5,337 nucleotides of DNA from Bacteroidota bacterium (GTDB lineage: Bacteria > Bacteroidota > Bacteroidia > Bacteroidales > VadinHA17), in assembly GCA_021816545.1 (NCBI GenBank), contig JAKAXP010000164.1:1-5337 (forward strand), in the 5' to 3' direction. This document shows positions 1-5,337 of this stretch, piece after piece; positions within the stretch are counted from its first letter, which is position 1; each line of letters starts with the position of its first letter. Under the pieces are notes generated by a model. The model was not told the origin of the DNA, ran no database searches, and saw nothing but the letters and a program-made list of their open reading frames with translations. The position numbers were made by a program, and so were the translations under genes.

Positions 1-64
1 GGCTGCTGACCTGGACGATCGCGGCATTGCCGAAAGCTGTGAAACGGATCGCTTTTGTCTTCAT
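1..64 (-). CDS. N-terminus of a probable MDR-family quinone oxidoreductase/alcohol dehydrogenase-like protein (partial)
   Basis: Only the first 21 codons are inside the window, and the gene runs off the left edge. The start reads MKTKAIRFTAFGNAAIVQV. This matches the opening beta-strand of medium-chain dehydrogenase/reductase proteins of the quinone oxidoreductase type, which typically begin M-K-A-I-R-hydrophobic-x-x-x-G-x-x-x-V-L. Those enzymes use NADPH to reduce quinones or activated double bonds in the cytoplasm, but none of the cofactor-binding region is visible here, so the function rests on about 20 residues. The gene diverges from the WYL-type regulator at 152, which makes that regulator a possible but unproven controller. 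No clear promoter for this strand was found in 65-151. Confidence 0.55.
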   Translation of the reverse strand, partial: MKTKAIRFTAFGNAAIVQVSS

Positions 65-66
65 GG

Positions 67-98
67 TTTCGTGGAATTAATTATTAATTTTAAACTTG
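67..98 (+). promoter_or_regulatory. Possible Bacteroidota-type promoter for the regulator at 152
   Basis: TAAACTTG at 91-98 differs by one base from the TAnnTTTG -7 consensus. TTTC at 67-70 lies 20 bp upstream, where the -33 TTTG element would be expected. Transcription would start near 105, giving a leader of about 45 nt. The 87-bp gap is shared with the divergent gene ending at 64. Both boxes are imperfect, so this is a weak call. Confidence 0.25.
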
Positions 99-151
99 GG
101 TAAAGAAAGACCACGGCATTGCAGCCTATCTGCAATGAAAAAAGAAATATC

Positions 152-775
152 ATGCCGGCAAACCTGAATGCCCTCATAAGATACAAGACAATCAACTCGT
201 GCCTCAGCGGTGGACGACGCAGGTGGTCTATTGACGAGCTCCGGGAGAGGTGCTCGGAAGCCCTCGCCGAGAACAGGGGAAGGTATGCCACAGTCTCGGA
301 GAGGACAATCAGGGATGACATCCGCGTTATGCGAAGTGATATCCTCGGTTTCAATGCACCGATAAAGCAGGAGGCGGGTTTTTATTTCTATTCAGACCCG
401 GAGTACTCAATACTCAGCCTCCGGATCACCGATGAGGGACTGGCAGAGCAGATTCTTGGCCTCCTGATGAAGATGCGGGGAAAGGTAAACCACCCGGAAA
501 TGGAGATCATCATGGCGAAGCTGTGCAGGCTGATCGGGAGGGAGTACGAACCGGAGATCACCGTCAGGAAGCACGAACCCGAAATAACCATCAGGAAGCA
601 GGTGATCAGGGAAGACCTACACGCGGATATGTTCCCGGAGGAAGACATGAATATCCACTACAATATTGAAAGAACCCCGTTCAGAATCAGGCCCGGGATA
701 AAGGCATCAAGACCTTCACCCATCAGGCCGCAAGGTCTTATTTGGGGAGAAATAATGGCTGCCGTGATGGCATAA
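152..775 (+). CDS. WYL-family-like HTH transcriptional regulator lacking the WYL domain
   Basis: This is a probable cytoplasmic DNA-binding regulator of 207 residues. Its first 87 or so residues resemble the N-terminal half of Bacteroidota WYL-type regulators: an ALIRYKTIN-like opening at 7-15, a winged helix-turn-helix from about W25 to D63 (key stretch TVSERTIRDDIRVMRSD), then LGFNAPI and a YFYSDPEYSI segment. The normal continuation, a WYL ligand-binding domain giving a protein of roughly 300 residues or more, is absent. Instead there is a helical stretch (about 88-130), two 9-residue repeats (133-150) and a basic, proline-rich tail. I prefer the ATG at 152 because MPANLNALIRYKTI is the family's usual start. 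An in-frame ATG at 119 would add 11 unrelated residues. It could be a natural short paralogue or a decayed gene; the target is unknown. Confidence 0.7.
   Translation: MPANLNALIRYKTINSCLSGGRRRWSIDELRERCSEALAENRGRYATVSERTIRDDIRVMRSDILGFNAPIKQEAGFYFYSDPEYSILSLRITDEGLAEQILGLLMKMRGKVNHPEMEIIMAKLCRLIGREYEPEITVRKHEPEITIRKQVIREDLHADMFPEEDMNIHYNIERTPFRIRPGIKASRPSPIRPQGLIWGEIMAAVMA
548..601 (+). repeat. Tandem 27-bp repeat (two copies) inside the regulator gene
   Basis: Two adjacent in-frame copies (548-574 and 575-601) encode EPEITVRKH and EPEITIRKQ. They match at 22 of 27 bases. Three of the five differences are silent, and the other two give conservative V/I and H/Q changes. This suggests an old duplication kept under protein-level selection rather than recent slippage. 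Confidence 0.85.
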
Positions 776-792
776 GTGGCTGGCGGCGTCCC

Positions 793-1557
793 TTACTGTG
801 AACATATCCGGTTGTAAACCTCCGCCAGAATCATGAAGTTTTTGAACTTCTTCAGGTCGGGATTCCTGACGAACTCCTCCTGCATTGCCGGGCAGTCGCC
901 GAACAACTGCTCAAGGACCGGATCATAGGTTTCCTTTTCGACCTTAATCATCTCACCGCTGTCCTTCACAACGAAGTAGCTGGAGTACCTTGAACGGCCT
1001 TCGATGATCCGGTAGTCGGTGCGGTATGTTGGTCCGATGCTGAGCCCTTCACCCGGAATCCAGGTAAAGCCTATACCGTTTATCCTTGATCTTGTCTCTA
1101 TGCGTGAGGTGCTTGTCCCGATGCTTGACCTGTTGAGATAGACAGTCACCCTTCCCGTTATCAGCCTGTTCATAAAGACAGGTTCCTTCTTTTTCCAGGA
1201 GGGGAGGCTGACATAATCTTCAGGGGGAAGGGGAATCCTCGCCGCCATGTCATCTTCGCCGATCCAGGCGGTAAGCTGGTTGCCGAAGCCCGCAATATCA
1301 GACGCGGTAAGTGTCTGCTTTGTGCCTCCCTCGGGGGTGAATTTTATTTCTACCGGGTTGTTCTCAACATACTTCAGGGCCCAGGTAAGCTTGCCCCATA
1401 CTGTGTCACCGTTGCTGTAGATGACATATCCCGGCACCGGGAGGACAGGGGCCTGACCCGGTCCCATAGGTTCGTCCTGCGCAGATACTTCCGTGATCAT
1501 AATTGCCGGGAAGACTGCCAGAACAAGTGTTTTCAGAAAGAGACTGGATTTTCTCAT
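793..1557 (-). CDS. Exported protein of unknown function, Bacteroidota-type
   Basis: The protein has 254 residues. Residues 1-26 form a classic signal peptide: basic MRKSS, a hydrophobic core and a VSA|QD cut site, leaving glutamine first as is common in Bacteroidota. The mature protein opens with a proline-rich linker and then GYVIYSNGDTVWGKL (about 44-58), a beta-hairpin style I associate with uncharacterised Bacteroidota envelope proteins that carry a 'NGDT-x-x-G-K' segment. The middle is beta-rich. The end is helical and has two cysteines, C222 in FGDCPAM and C252 at the C-terminus, which could form a disulfide in the periplasm. It probably sits in the periplasm or at the outer membrane; there is no lipobox cysteine. 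A good candidate promoter lies just upstream. It converges on the regulator gene with only 17 bp between stops and no terminator hairpin in the gap. I cannot name a function. Confidence 0.8.
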   Translation of the reverse strand: MRKSSLFLKTLVLAVFPAIMITEVSAQDEPMGPGQAPVLPVPGYVIYSNGDTVWGKLTWALKYVENNPVEIKFTPEGGTKQTLTASDIAGFGNQLTAWIGEDDMAARIPLPPEDYVSLPSWKKKEPVFMNRLITGRVTVYLNRSSIGTSTSRIETRSRINGIGFTWIPGEGLSIGPTYRTDYRIIEGRSRYSSYFVVKDSGEMIKVEKETYDPVLEQLFGDCPAMQEEFVRNPDLKKFKNFMILAEVYNRICSQ

Positions 1558-1578
1558 GAGAGGCGTTTAGTCTTATAA

Positions 1579-1624
1579 CAAACATATTCAAGCAAAGTTA
1601 TTCCGCAGAGCAGCAGAAGTCAAG
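1579..1624 (-). promoter_or_regulatory. Probable Bacteroidota promoter of the exported protein gene (two overlapping candidates)
   Basis: On the minus strand, TAACTTTG (1593-1600) and TATGTTTG (1579-1586) both match the TAnnTTTG -7 consensus exactly. The first has CTTG at 1621-1624, 20 bp upstream, as a -33 element. The second has TCTG at 1606-1609, 19 bp upstream. The leader would be about 15-30 nt. Which of the two is used cannot be decided from sequence. Confidence 0.5.
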
Positions 1625-1718
1625 TCTTTCTCCTTTTCCATTCCCGGGAAACAGAAGAAAATGAACTTTTTGTACGAAATTTGACCCTGTAACACGGCAA
1701 TAATCCAAATAAAATACC

Positions 1719-1949
1719 ATGAAGAAGCTGAACTACATCTCAGGAGTCCTCACCGGCATTGCTGCAGCAGTTGCAGTATTCCTGCTGGTATCGCACAGGC
1801 CGGCAGGCGAACCCGCCGTACCTCAGTATTCAGGCAGGATTACAAGTATCAATTCAAATACCGATGTCTACAGGCTGACAGTCGACAATGCCCAGTACGT
1901 CGTTGTTGTGACCGACAACGGCGGGGTGGCTGTGACAAAACATAAATGA
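1719..1949 (+). CDS. Small single-pass membrane or exported protein, unknown function
   Basis: The protein has 76 residues. After MKKLN there is an Ala/Val/Leu-rich hydrophobic segment at about 7-25. It is either an uncleaved N-in membrane anchor or a signal peptide, but I see no convincing cut site. A short HRPAGEPAVP linker follows, then a beta-rich domain of about 40 residues (YSGRITSIN, VYRLTVDNAQYVVVVTDNGGVAVT) that would lie in the periplasm. The ATG at 1719 is preceded by an A-rich leader with no Shine-Dalgarno sequence, which is normal for the phylum. I do not recognise the family. It is accepted as a gene because it combines a coherent membrane segment with an amphipathic beta pattern and fills the space between promoters. 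It stands alone, and no convincing promoter of its own is visible in 1625-1718. Its last codons overlap the repeat at 1941-2006. Confidence 0.6.
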   Translation: MKKLNYISGVLTGIAAAVAVFLLVSHRPAGEPAVPQYSGRITSINSNTDVYRLTVDNAQYVVVVTDNGGVAVTKHK

Positions 1950-2006
1950 CACTAATGCATTACAAAAAGTAACTTATAGTTGCATAAATGTAATTTATGC
2001 ATTACA
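1941..2006. repeat. Imperfect 24-bp direct repeat with 42-bp period (candidate operator pair)
   Basis: Copies at 1941-1964 and 1983-2006 match at 20 of 24 bases. Both begin CATAAATG and both end ATGCATTACA. The 42-bp offset equals four helical turns, so bound proteins would lie on the same face of the DNA. The left copy overlaps the last three codons of the small membrane protein gene. The right copy lies between the putative -33 and -7 boxes of the next operon. The left copy also contains the palindrome TAATGCATTA (1953-1962). Confidence 0.65.
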
Positions 2007-2010
2007 TTCG
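1980..2010 (+). promoter_or_regulatory. Putative promoter with embedded inverted repeats for the membrane protein/XRE operon
   Basis: TTG at 1980-1982 and TACATTCG at 2003-2010 (one mismatch to TAnnTTTG) are separated by 20 bp, the Bacteroidota spacing. Two overlapping inverted repeats fill this span: TGCATAAA (1981-1988) with TTTATGCA (1994-2001), and AATGTAAT (1987-1994) with ATTACATT (2001-2008). A dimeric regulator bound here would block RNA polymerase. The XRE protein encoded at 2510 is the obvious candidate, which is an inference from position only. Confidence 0.45.
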
Positions 2011-2034
2011 TAGCAAATATTAAAACCGGTTGCT

Positions 2035-2526
2035 ATGAAAACGAAATTGCTTTTACCGAATCAGTTCAAAAAGCCTGGCTGGATAATCCTGATCCCGTCG
2101 GCTTTGCTTGGTATGTACGTCATTATTGCCGAACATACTTTTAACTTTCTTAAAGCCAGGGTATTTACATTTTATAACAAGTCATTTCTGTTTGACACGA
2201 GCCAGACTGTCCGTTTTGGTTTTATTGATCACAATCTCACAAATACGGTTGTGGGCGTGCTATTCATAATCGGTGCCCTGTTGGTGGCTTTCTCAAGGGA
2301 AAAATCAGAAGATGAATTTATTGCAAAAATCAGGCTTGAGTCATTGCTATGGGCAACCTATATCAATTACGCGATTCTTCTGTTCTGTTTCCTGTTTTTC
2401 TATGACTATGAATTTCTCTATGTGATGATATTCAACATGTTTACCATCCTGGTGATCTTCATTATCCGTTTTTATTATATGCTTCACAAAGCCAAAAAAT
2501 CGCTGAGCCATGAAAAACAGTCTTAA
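2035..2526 (+). CDS. Four-helix integral membrane protein paired with an XRE regulator
   Basis: The protein has 163 residues. Hydrophobic segments are at about 15-32, 63-86, 103-123 and 127-150, separated by a polar loop (about 33-60) and a charged stretch SREKSEDEFIAKIRLES (87-103). The opening LLLPNQFKKPGW and the EDEFIAKIRLESLLWATYINYA and MIFNMFTILVIF regions resemble a Bacteroidota family of uncharacterised inner-membrane proteins. From memory, members are typically followed by a small XRE-type regulator, as here. The biochemical role is unknown. The tight coupling suggests it may sense something at the membrane or sequester or modulate the regulator, which is inference. No Shine-Dalgarno sequence precedes the ATG. 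The 3' end overlaps the next gene by 17 bp in another frame, which favours translational coupling. Confidence 0.8.
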   Translation: MKTKLLLPNQFKKPGWIILIPSALLGMYVIIAEHTFNFLKARVFTFYNKSFLFDTSQTVRFGFIDHNLTNTVVGVLFIIGALLVAFSREKSEDEFIAKIRLESLLWATYINYAILLFCFLFFYDYEFLYVMIFNMFTILVIFIIRFYYMLHKAKKSLSHEKQS

Positions 2527-2710
2527 GGTTGAGCGGGCAATAAAGAATATCACTCAGGAGGAGCTGGCCCGGGAGATAGGTGTGACAAGGCAGGCCATCA
2601 ATTCAATTGAGCTCGGGAAGTACGTACCGTCAACAGTTCTTGCCCTGAAGTTGTCAGAGTTTTTTGGCAAACCAGTCAATGAACTGTTCAGCCTGGAAGA
2701 GGGTGATTAA
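2510..2710 (+). CDS. Small XRE/Cro-type helix-turn-helix regulator
   Basis: This is a 66-residue DNA-binding protein that is almost entirely one HTH_3 domain. Residues 15-34 form the helix-turn-helix (TQEELAREIGVTRQAINSIE), followed by the family's usual GKYVPS turn (36-41), two further helices (LALKLSEFF, 44-52) and the ending NELFSLEE. The start MKNSLKVERA is the normal one for the short YozG-like group, so the 17-bp overlap with the preceding membrane protein gene appears genuine. It is the second gene of that operon and is followed 64 bp later by a strong terminator. It probably acts as a homodimer, and the repeats at 1941-2008 are its most likely site, giving negative autoregulation. That link is inferred, not shown. 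Confidence 0.88.
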   Translation: MKNSLKVERAIKNITQEELAREIGVTRQAINSIELGKYVPSTVLALKLSEFFGKPVNELFSLEEGD

Positions 2711-2774
2711 TGCCTTACCCGGTAAATGTGCAATTAGAATCTGCCTGGAATATTCCAGTTGAAGGGGCAACAAT

Positions 2775-2803
2775 AAAGGCCGGATGGAAAGTCCGGCCTT
2801 TTT
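2775..2803 (+). terminator. Rho-independent terminator after the XRE gene
   Basis: A perfect 10-bp stem, AAAGGCCGGA (2775-2784) and TCCGGCCTTT (2792-2801), encloses a 7-nt loop and runs into a T5 tract (2799-2803). It also lies 23 bp past the stop of the converging minus-strand gene and could stop transcription from that side, though the T tract there is only three bases. It is the strongest hairpin seen in the window. Confidence 0.93.
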
Positions 2804-2825
2804 ATGTGACGTATTGGAACTCCGG

Positions 2826-4640
2826 TTATTTCTTACCGGCTTTGGTGATCTTAAGCCCGATGCTGAAATTGACACCGCTCATATCCTGGCTGGTGAGATG
2901 GGTTATATCAACATACTCATTGCCTGAATCTATGCCGCTTACAAACCGGTAGCTTGCTCCGGCAACCAGTGCGATACCCTGGCTAAGATTGACTTCCAGG
3001 TTCACCCCGGGCTCAGTCATCATAAACCTTTCTCCCGAAATATTCCAGAAGTTGTCAAACAGGCTGTTTTTGGGATTTTCATAGTCCTTCGTCGAACCGT
3101 ATGCAACCACCAGCTGTGCGCTCATGTGGACCATCCTTGAAGGATAGGCTACCGCCTGTGCGATACCGCCAAAGTAACCATAGTTTACTGTCGGATGGGT
3201 GAGGTTCACTGCTCCGGTAATACCAAGAAGGAATGTCCGGTCGATCATGACACCCGTGTAGCCGCCGATGGTTGCGCCGATCTTTCCCTGGATTGAGCTG
3301 ATCCTTACTTCAGGTGACCATACAGAGGTATACCTGACATCAGGACCGAGGAGTGTCCGTTCAGGCACTGTTTCCTGTGCCCTGGCTGAGAGTGTTACTG
3401 ATACGAGGATCAGTGAGAGCATTACAGCGCATGCAGTCTTGCTGCTGCTGATTTTTCCGTTTTTTACTTCATTTGTTTTCATGACATTAAGATTATTGGT
3501 TGATGATTTGAATAGAGGTTTCATTCCGAACAGCACCCGGGTCACATTGAATGGCCTTATCAGGAACCTGTAAACTGACAGTATAAGGATCAGCGATGAG
3601 ATCATAATAAGGGAGACTTTCAGCACTACCGGCAGGTCAAGCCTTACCACCAGGTACCCGGTAACCACAAGGGCAGGCTGGTGGAGGAGATAGAACGGAT
3701 ATATGGCTTCGTTGGCTGTTTTCCTGAATGATGAGTTGCGGTCGAGATACTTCCTTCCATAACCTGTGACAGCCACGGCGCAGGTCCAGCTCATCACCAG
3801 TGCGGCCACATCATATGTAACTTCGGCTGCCCTGCTTGAATCAACATGCTTCTGGAACAAAAGCATTATCACTGTCATCAGTACAGTCTCAGACAGGTAA
3901 AGTCTCCTGTATTTAGTCATCGCACTTGCGATGCTCCTGACGGGAAGCAGTATGAACCCGGCAAGGAAGAATATCAGGTAATATGTAATTGTTGCCCAGT
4001 CGTTTACAAGTGCATGCGTTTCCTGTTCGAAGTAATTGCGGAGTATCACCTGGGAGATTAACAGGGGGATAATCACCATATTGAGTCCGAAAGGCCTTGT
4101 CAGGACAGGTTCCAGGTTTCCGACAAGCGCCATGAACCTGCTGCTGCGAAGGATATTCAGGAAAGGTGATATGATAAGGGCTATGACGAAGAGGTAGGCG
4201 ATGAACCAGAGATGATGCCAGCTGAAGTTGCCCCCGGGGTAGATGCCTTCAAACATATGCGGGTAGAATGAAAAGAGGGAACTGTACTGGTCGGCCTTTT
4301 CAATATATACCTGAACAGGCACAAGGATGAAGATGCCGGCTGCCAGGGGTATAAGAAGCCTTCTTGCACGCTCGAGAAGGTAACGGCCTGCAGAGATGTT
4401 TTTCAGGGCGTACCAGGTGCCTGCACCGGAGATCATGAATAAAAGCGGCATCCGCCAGTTATGCAGGAATATCATCACCTGCCTGAGCAGCCCGCCGTAC
4501 TGTACATCATTTTTTACATGCCAATCCCACGTATTGAATATCATGCCTACGTGAAAGAGATATACACTTATAATAAGAAGAATCCTGAGCCAGTCGATGT
4601 AGTACTGACGGTCTGTCCTGGTTTCGAAATCGTTTGCCAT
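2826..4640 (-). CDS. Acyltransferase-3 (OpgC-like) membrane protein fused to an exported beta-barrel-like protein
   Basis: One open frame of 604 residues contains two parts. Residues 10-375 form an acyltransferase-3 membrane domain with about ten helices. Visible family marks are R19 and H30 (the R-x10-H motif), HNWRMPLLFMISG (60-72), basic RARRLLIP (91-98), HLWFIAYLF (142-150) and PFYLLHQP (315-322). Such proteins, for example OpgC/MdoC, transfer acyl groups to glycans across the inner membrane; the substrate here is unknown. The domain ends with FGMKP, where relatives normally stop soon after. A short linker leads to M387, which starts a textbook signal peptide (basic MKTNEVKNGK, hydrophobic core 403-418, ARA|QE cut at 421/422). 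The last 183 residues are glycine-rich and beta-stranded (IGATIGGYTGVMIDRTFLLG, EPGVNLEVNLSQGIALVAGASYRFVSG), like uncharacterised Bacteroidota envelope proteins normally encoded alone. The protein is either a true fusion with a periplasmic C-terminus or two genes joined by stop-codon loss or a sequence error. Confidence 0.85.
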   Translation of the reverse strand: MANDFETRTDRQYYIDWLRILLIISVYLFHVGMIFNTWDWHVKNDVQYGGLLRQVMIFLHNWRMPLLFMISGAGTWYALKNISAGRYLLERARRLLIPLAAGIFILVPVQVYIEKADQYSSLFSFYPHMFEGIYPGGNFSWHHLWFIAYLFVIALIISPFLNILRSSRFMALVGNLEPVLTRPFGLNMVIIPLLISQVILRNYFEQETHALVNDWATITYYLIFFLAGFILLPVRSIASAMTKYRRLYLSETVLMTVIMLLFQKHVDSSRAAEVTYDVAALVMSWTCAVAVTGYGRKYLDRNSSFRKTANEAIYPFYLLHQPALVVTGYLVVRLDLPVVLKVSLIMISSLILILSVYRFLIRPFNVTRVLFGMKPLFKSSTNNLNVMKTNEVKNGKISSSKTACAVMLSLILVSVTLSARAQETVPERTLLGPDVRYTSVWSPEVRISSIQGKIGATIGGYTGVMIDRTFLLGITGAVNLTHPTVNYGYFGGIAQAVAYPSRMVHMSAQLVVAYGSTKDYENPKNSLFDNFWNISGERFMMTEPGVNLEVNLSQGIALVAGASYRFVSGIDSGNEYVDITHLTSQDMSGVNFSIGLKITKAGKK

Positions 4641-4664
4641 TGCTGTCGTTTTTGGTTTTCATGG

Positions 4665-4694
4665 CAAACATATAACCGGCCTCTGCCCGGGAAC
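4665..4694 (-). promoter_or_regulatory. Probable Bacteroidota -7 box upstream of the acyltransferase gene
   Basis: On the minus strand, TATGTTTG at 4665-4672 matches TAnnTTTG exactly and lies 24 bp upstream of the ATG. A weak -33 candidate, GTTC, is at 4691-4694 with an 18-bp spacer. The same octamer sits at almost the same distance (21 bp) upstream of the exported protein gene at 1557. The rest of the 149-bp gap (4641-4789) holds short palindromes such as CCTATAGG (4723-4730) but no clear terminator for the AraC gene upstream. Confidence 0.45.
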
Positions 4695-4789
4695 GACTGA
4701 GCCTATCGGAACGATGTGCGCGCCTATAGGGAAGCACGGATGCGCTTCGTCGAAGGCATTGTAATTATCAGATATACAATGGAATGTGT

Positions 4790-5337
4790 TTAATCGGCCG
4801 ACTTCCTGTATTCGGACGGAGTTTTGGAAGAATATTTCTTAAAGGCAGAATTGAATGAAGATTTTGAGTTGTAACCGACCAGTTCGGCAAGCTCTTCGAC
4901 GGTAATTTTCCCCTTCTTATCCTGCCTGATGAGCTTCTTTGCATGTTCAACGCGGTAAAAGGCGAGCATCTCGAAGAAGTTCATGTTCATCTTCTCATTT
5001 ATCACCTGTGAGACATGGTGTGGTGATTCATTGATCTGTTTTGCCAGGCCTGAGAGTGAGGCAAGGCTGTTTGTAAAATAACTGGCCTGTTCCATTTCCT
5101 TTTTGATCTTTTTCAGGATCTCCTCCTTGTTCTCTTCGGATAGCGAAGACTTGCGGTATTTCACTGCCGGGAAGAAAAGGAAGGAGGAGGGGGAATCGAA
5201 GAAATCGGACCTGTTAAGTATCTGCCATGTGGTTGCATAGATCATGAATGATACATATGATGCCACGAGGTAACCGCCGACGTCGCTCCGCATGCCGAAC
5301 ACAAACTTGGTTATGATCATAATTGAGAAGATCGGAA
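4790..5337 (-). CDS. Membrane-anchored AraC-type transcriptional regulator, C-terminal part (5' truncated)
   Basis: The frame is open to the right edge. An ATG at 5320 exists, but the upstream in-frame codons (P-I-F-S-I) continue a hydrophobic helix, so the true start lies outside the window. Numbering from that Met, residues 1-9 complete one membrane segment and about 15-34 form another (GGYLVASYVSFMIYATTW). A charged, coiled-coil-prone linker follows (about 60-80, SEENKEEILKKIKKEMEQ). The AraC DNA-binding domain has its first HTH at about 86-108 (SLSGLAKQINESPHHVSQVI) and its second at about 139-172 (VEELAELVGYNSKSSFNSAF, KTPSEYR). Bacteroidota often have such regulators, with several N-terminal membrane helices and a cytoplasmic AraC domain. 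The signal it senses cannot be told from this part. It is on the same strand as the acyltransferase fusion gene, 149 bp upstream of it, and could regulate it, but that gene has its own candidate promoter. Confidence 0.88.
   Translation of the reverse strand, partial: PIFSIMIITKFVFGMRSDVGGYLVASYVSFMIYATTWQILNRSDFFDSPSSFLFFPAVKYRKSSLSEENKEEILKKIKKEMEQASYFTNSLASLSGLAKQINESPHHVSQVINEKMNMNFFEMLAFYRVEHAKKLIRQDKKGKITVEELAELVGYNSKSSFNSAFKKYSSKTPSEYRKSAD

Noticed and set aside
119..151. In-frame upstream ATG that would lengthen the WYL-type regulator by 11 residues
   Set aside because: The added residues do not resemble the family, whose members begin at the MPxN-x-x-ALIRYKTI segment that starts at 152.
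61..354. Open minus-strand frame of 97 codons overlapping the regulator start
   Set aside because: It lies antisense to a better-supported gene, has no family resemblance and would also overlap the start of the oxidoreductase-like gene.
776..792. Possible shared terminator in the 17-bp gap between convergent genes
   Set aside because: There is no hairpin or T tract in the gap or immediately around it.
2710..2952. Open plus-strand frame of 80 codons whose ATG overlaps the XRE stop (TAATG)
   Set aside because: It runs straight through the perfect terminator hairpin at 2775-2803 and then antisense into the acyltransferase fusion gene; its translation looks random.
3268..3573. Open plus-strand frame of 101 codons opposite the fusion junction
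   Set aside because: It is antisense to a strongly supported coding region. Its hydrophobic stretch is only the complement of the signal peptide codons.
4507..4737. Open minus-strand frame of 76 codons containing an MKTKN start near 4662
   Set aside because: It is out of frame with the AT3 gene, gives arginine-rich nonsense and covers the probable promoter.
4731..4755. Short inverted repeats (GAAGC with GCTTC, and the palindrome CTTCGTCGAAG) after the AraC gene
   Set aside because: The stems are only five bases with no T tract in either direction, so they are not a credible terminator.

Overview
The window looks like chromosomal DNA from a member of the Bacteroidota, probably an environmental Bacteroidales-like lineage (the rank below phylum is a guess). 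Four things support this. Candidate promoters match the Bacteroidota -33/-7 type (TTG or TTTG, about 20 bp, TAnnTTTG) better than the E. coli type. Start codons lack clear Shine-Dalgarno sequences. Both predicted signal peptides would be cut just before a glutamine (SA|QD and RA|QE), the Bacteroidota 'Q-rule'. Several proteins also resemble families I know mainly from this phylum. I see no mobile element, CRISPR array, rRNA or tRNA.

Layout. Positions 1-64 hold the first 21 codons of a minus-strand gene resembling an NADPH:quinone oxidoreductase-like MDR protein. Divergent from it, 152-775 (+) encodes a regulator that has the DNA-binding end of Bacteroidota WYL-type regulators but no WYL domain. 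Converging on it with a 17-bp gap is an exported protein of unknown function (793-1557, minus). A 161-bp divergent promoter region follows. Then come a small single-pass membrane protein (1719-1949, +) and a two-gene operon (2035-2710, +) encoding a four-helix membrane protein and a 66-residue XRE/Cro-type regulator, whose reading frames overlap by 17 bp. A strong hairpin terminator at 2775-2803 ends that operon.

The right half is all minus strand. At 2826-4640 a membrane acyltransferase (AT3/OpgC-like) is fused in frame to what looks like a complete exported beta-rich protein, with its own signal peptide buried in the middle. Upstream on the same strand is the C-terminal part of a membrane-anchored AraC-type regulator (4790 to the window edge).

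Two points deserve most attention. The first is the acyltransferase-barrel fusion, which looks like a recent stop-codon loss between two genes (or a sequence error mimicking one). The second is a 24-bp direct repeat at exactly 42-bp spacing, with nested inverted repeats, lying between the putative -33 and -7 elements of the membrane protein/XRE operon. It is a good candidate operator for autoregulation. The remaining genes look like ordinary Bacteroidota regulators and envelope proteins, and I do not see a clear defence or secondary-metabolite system.
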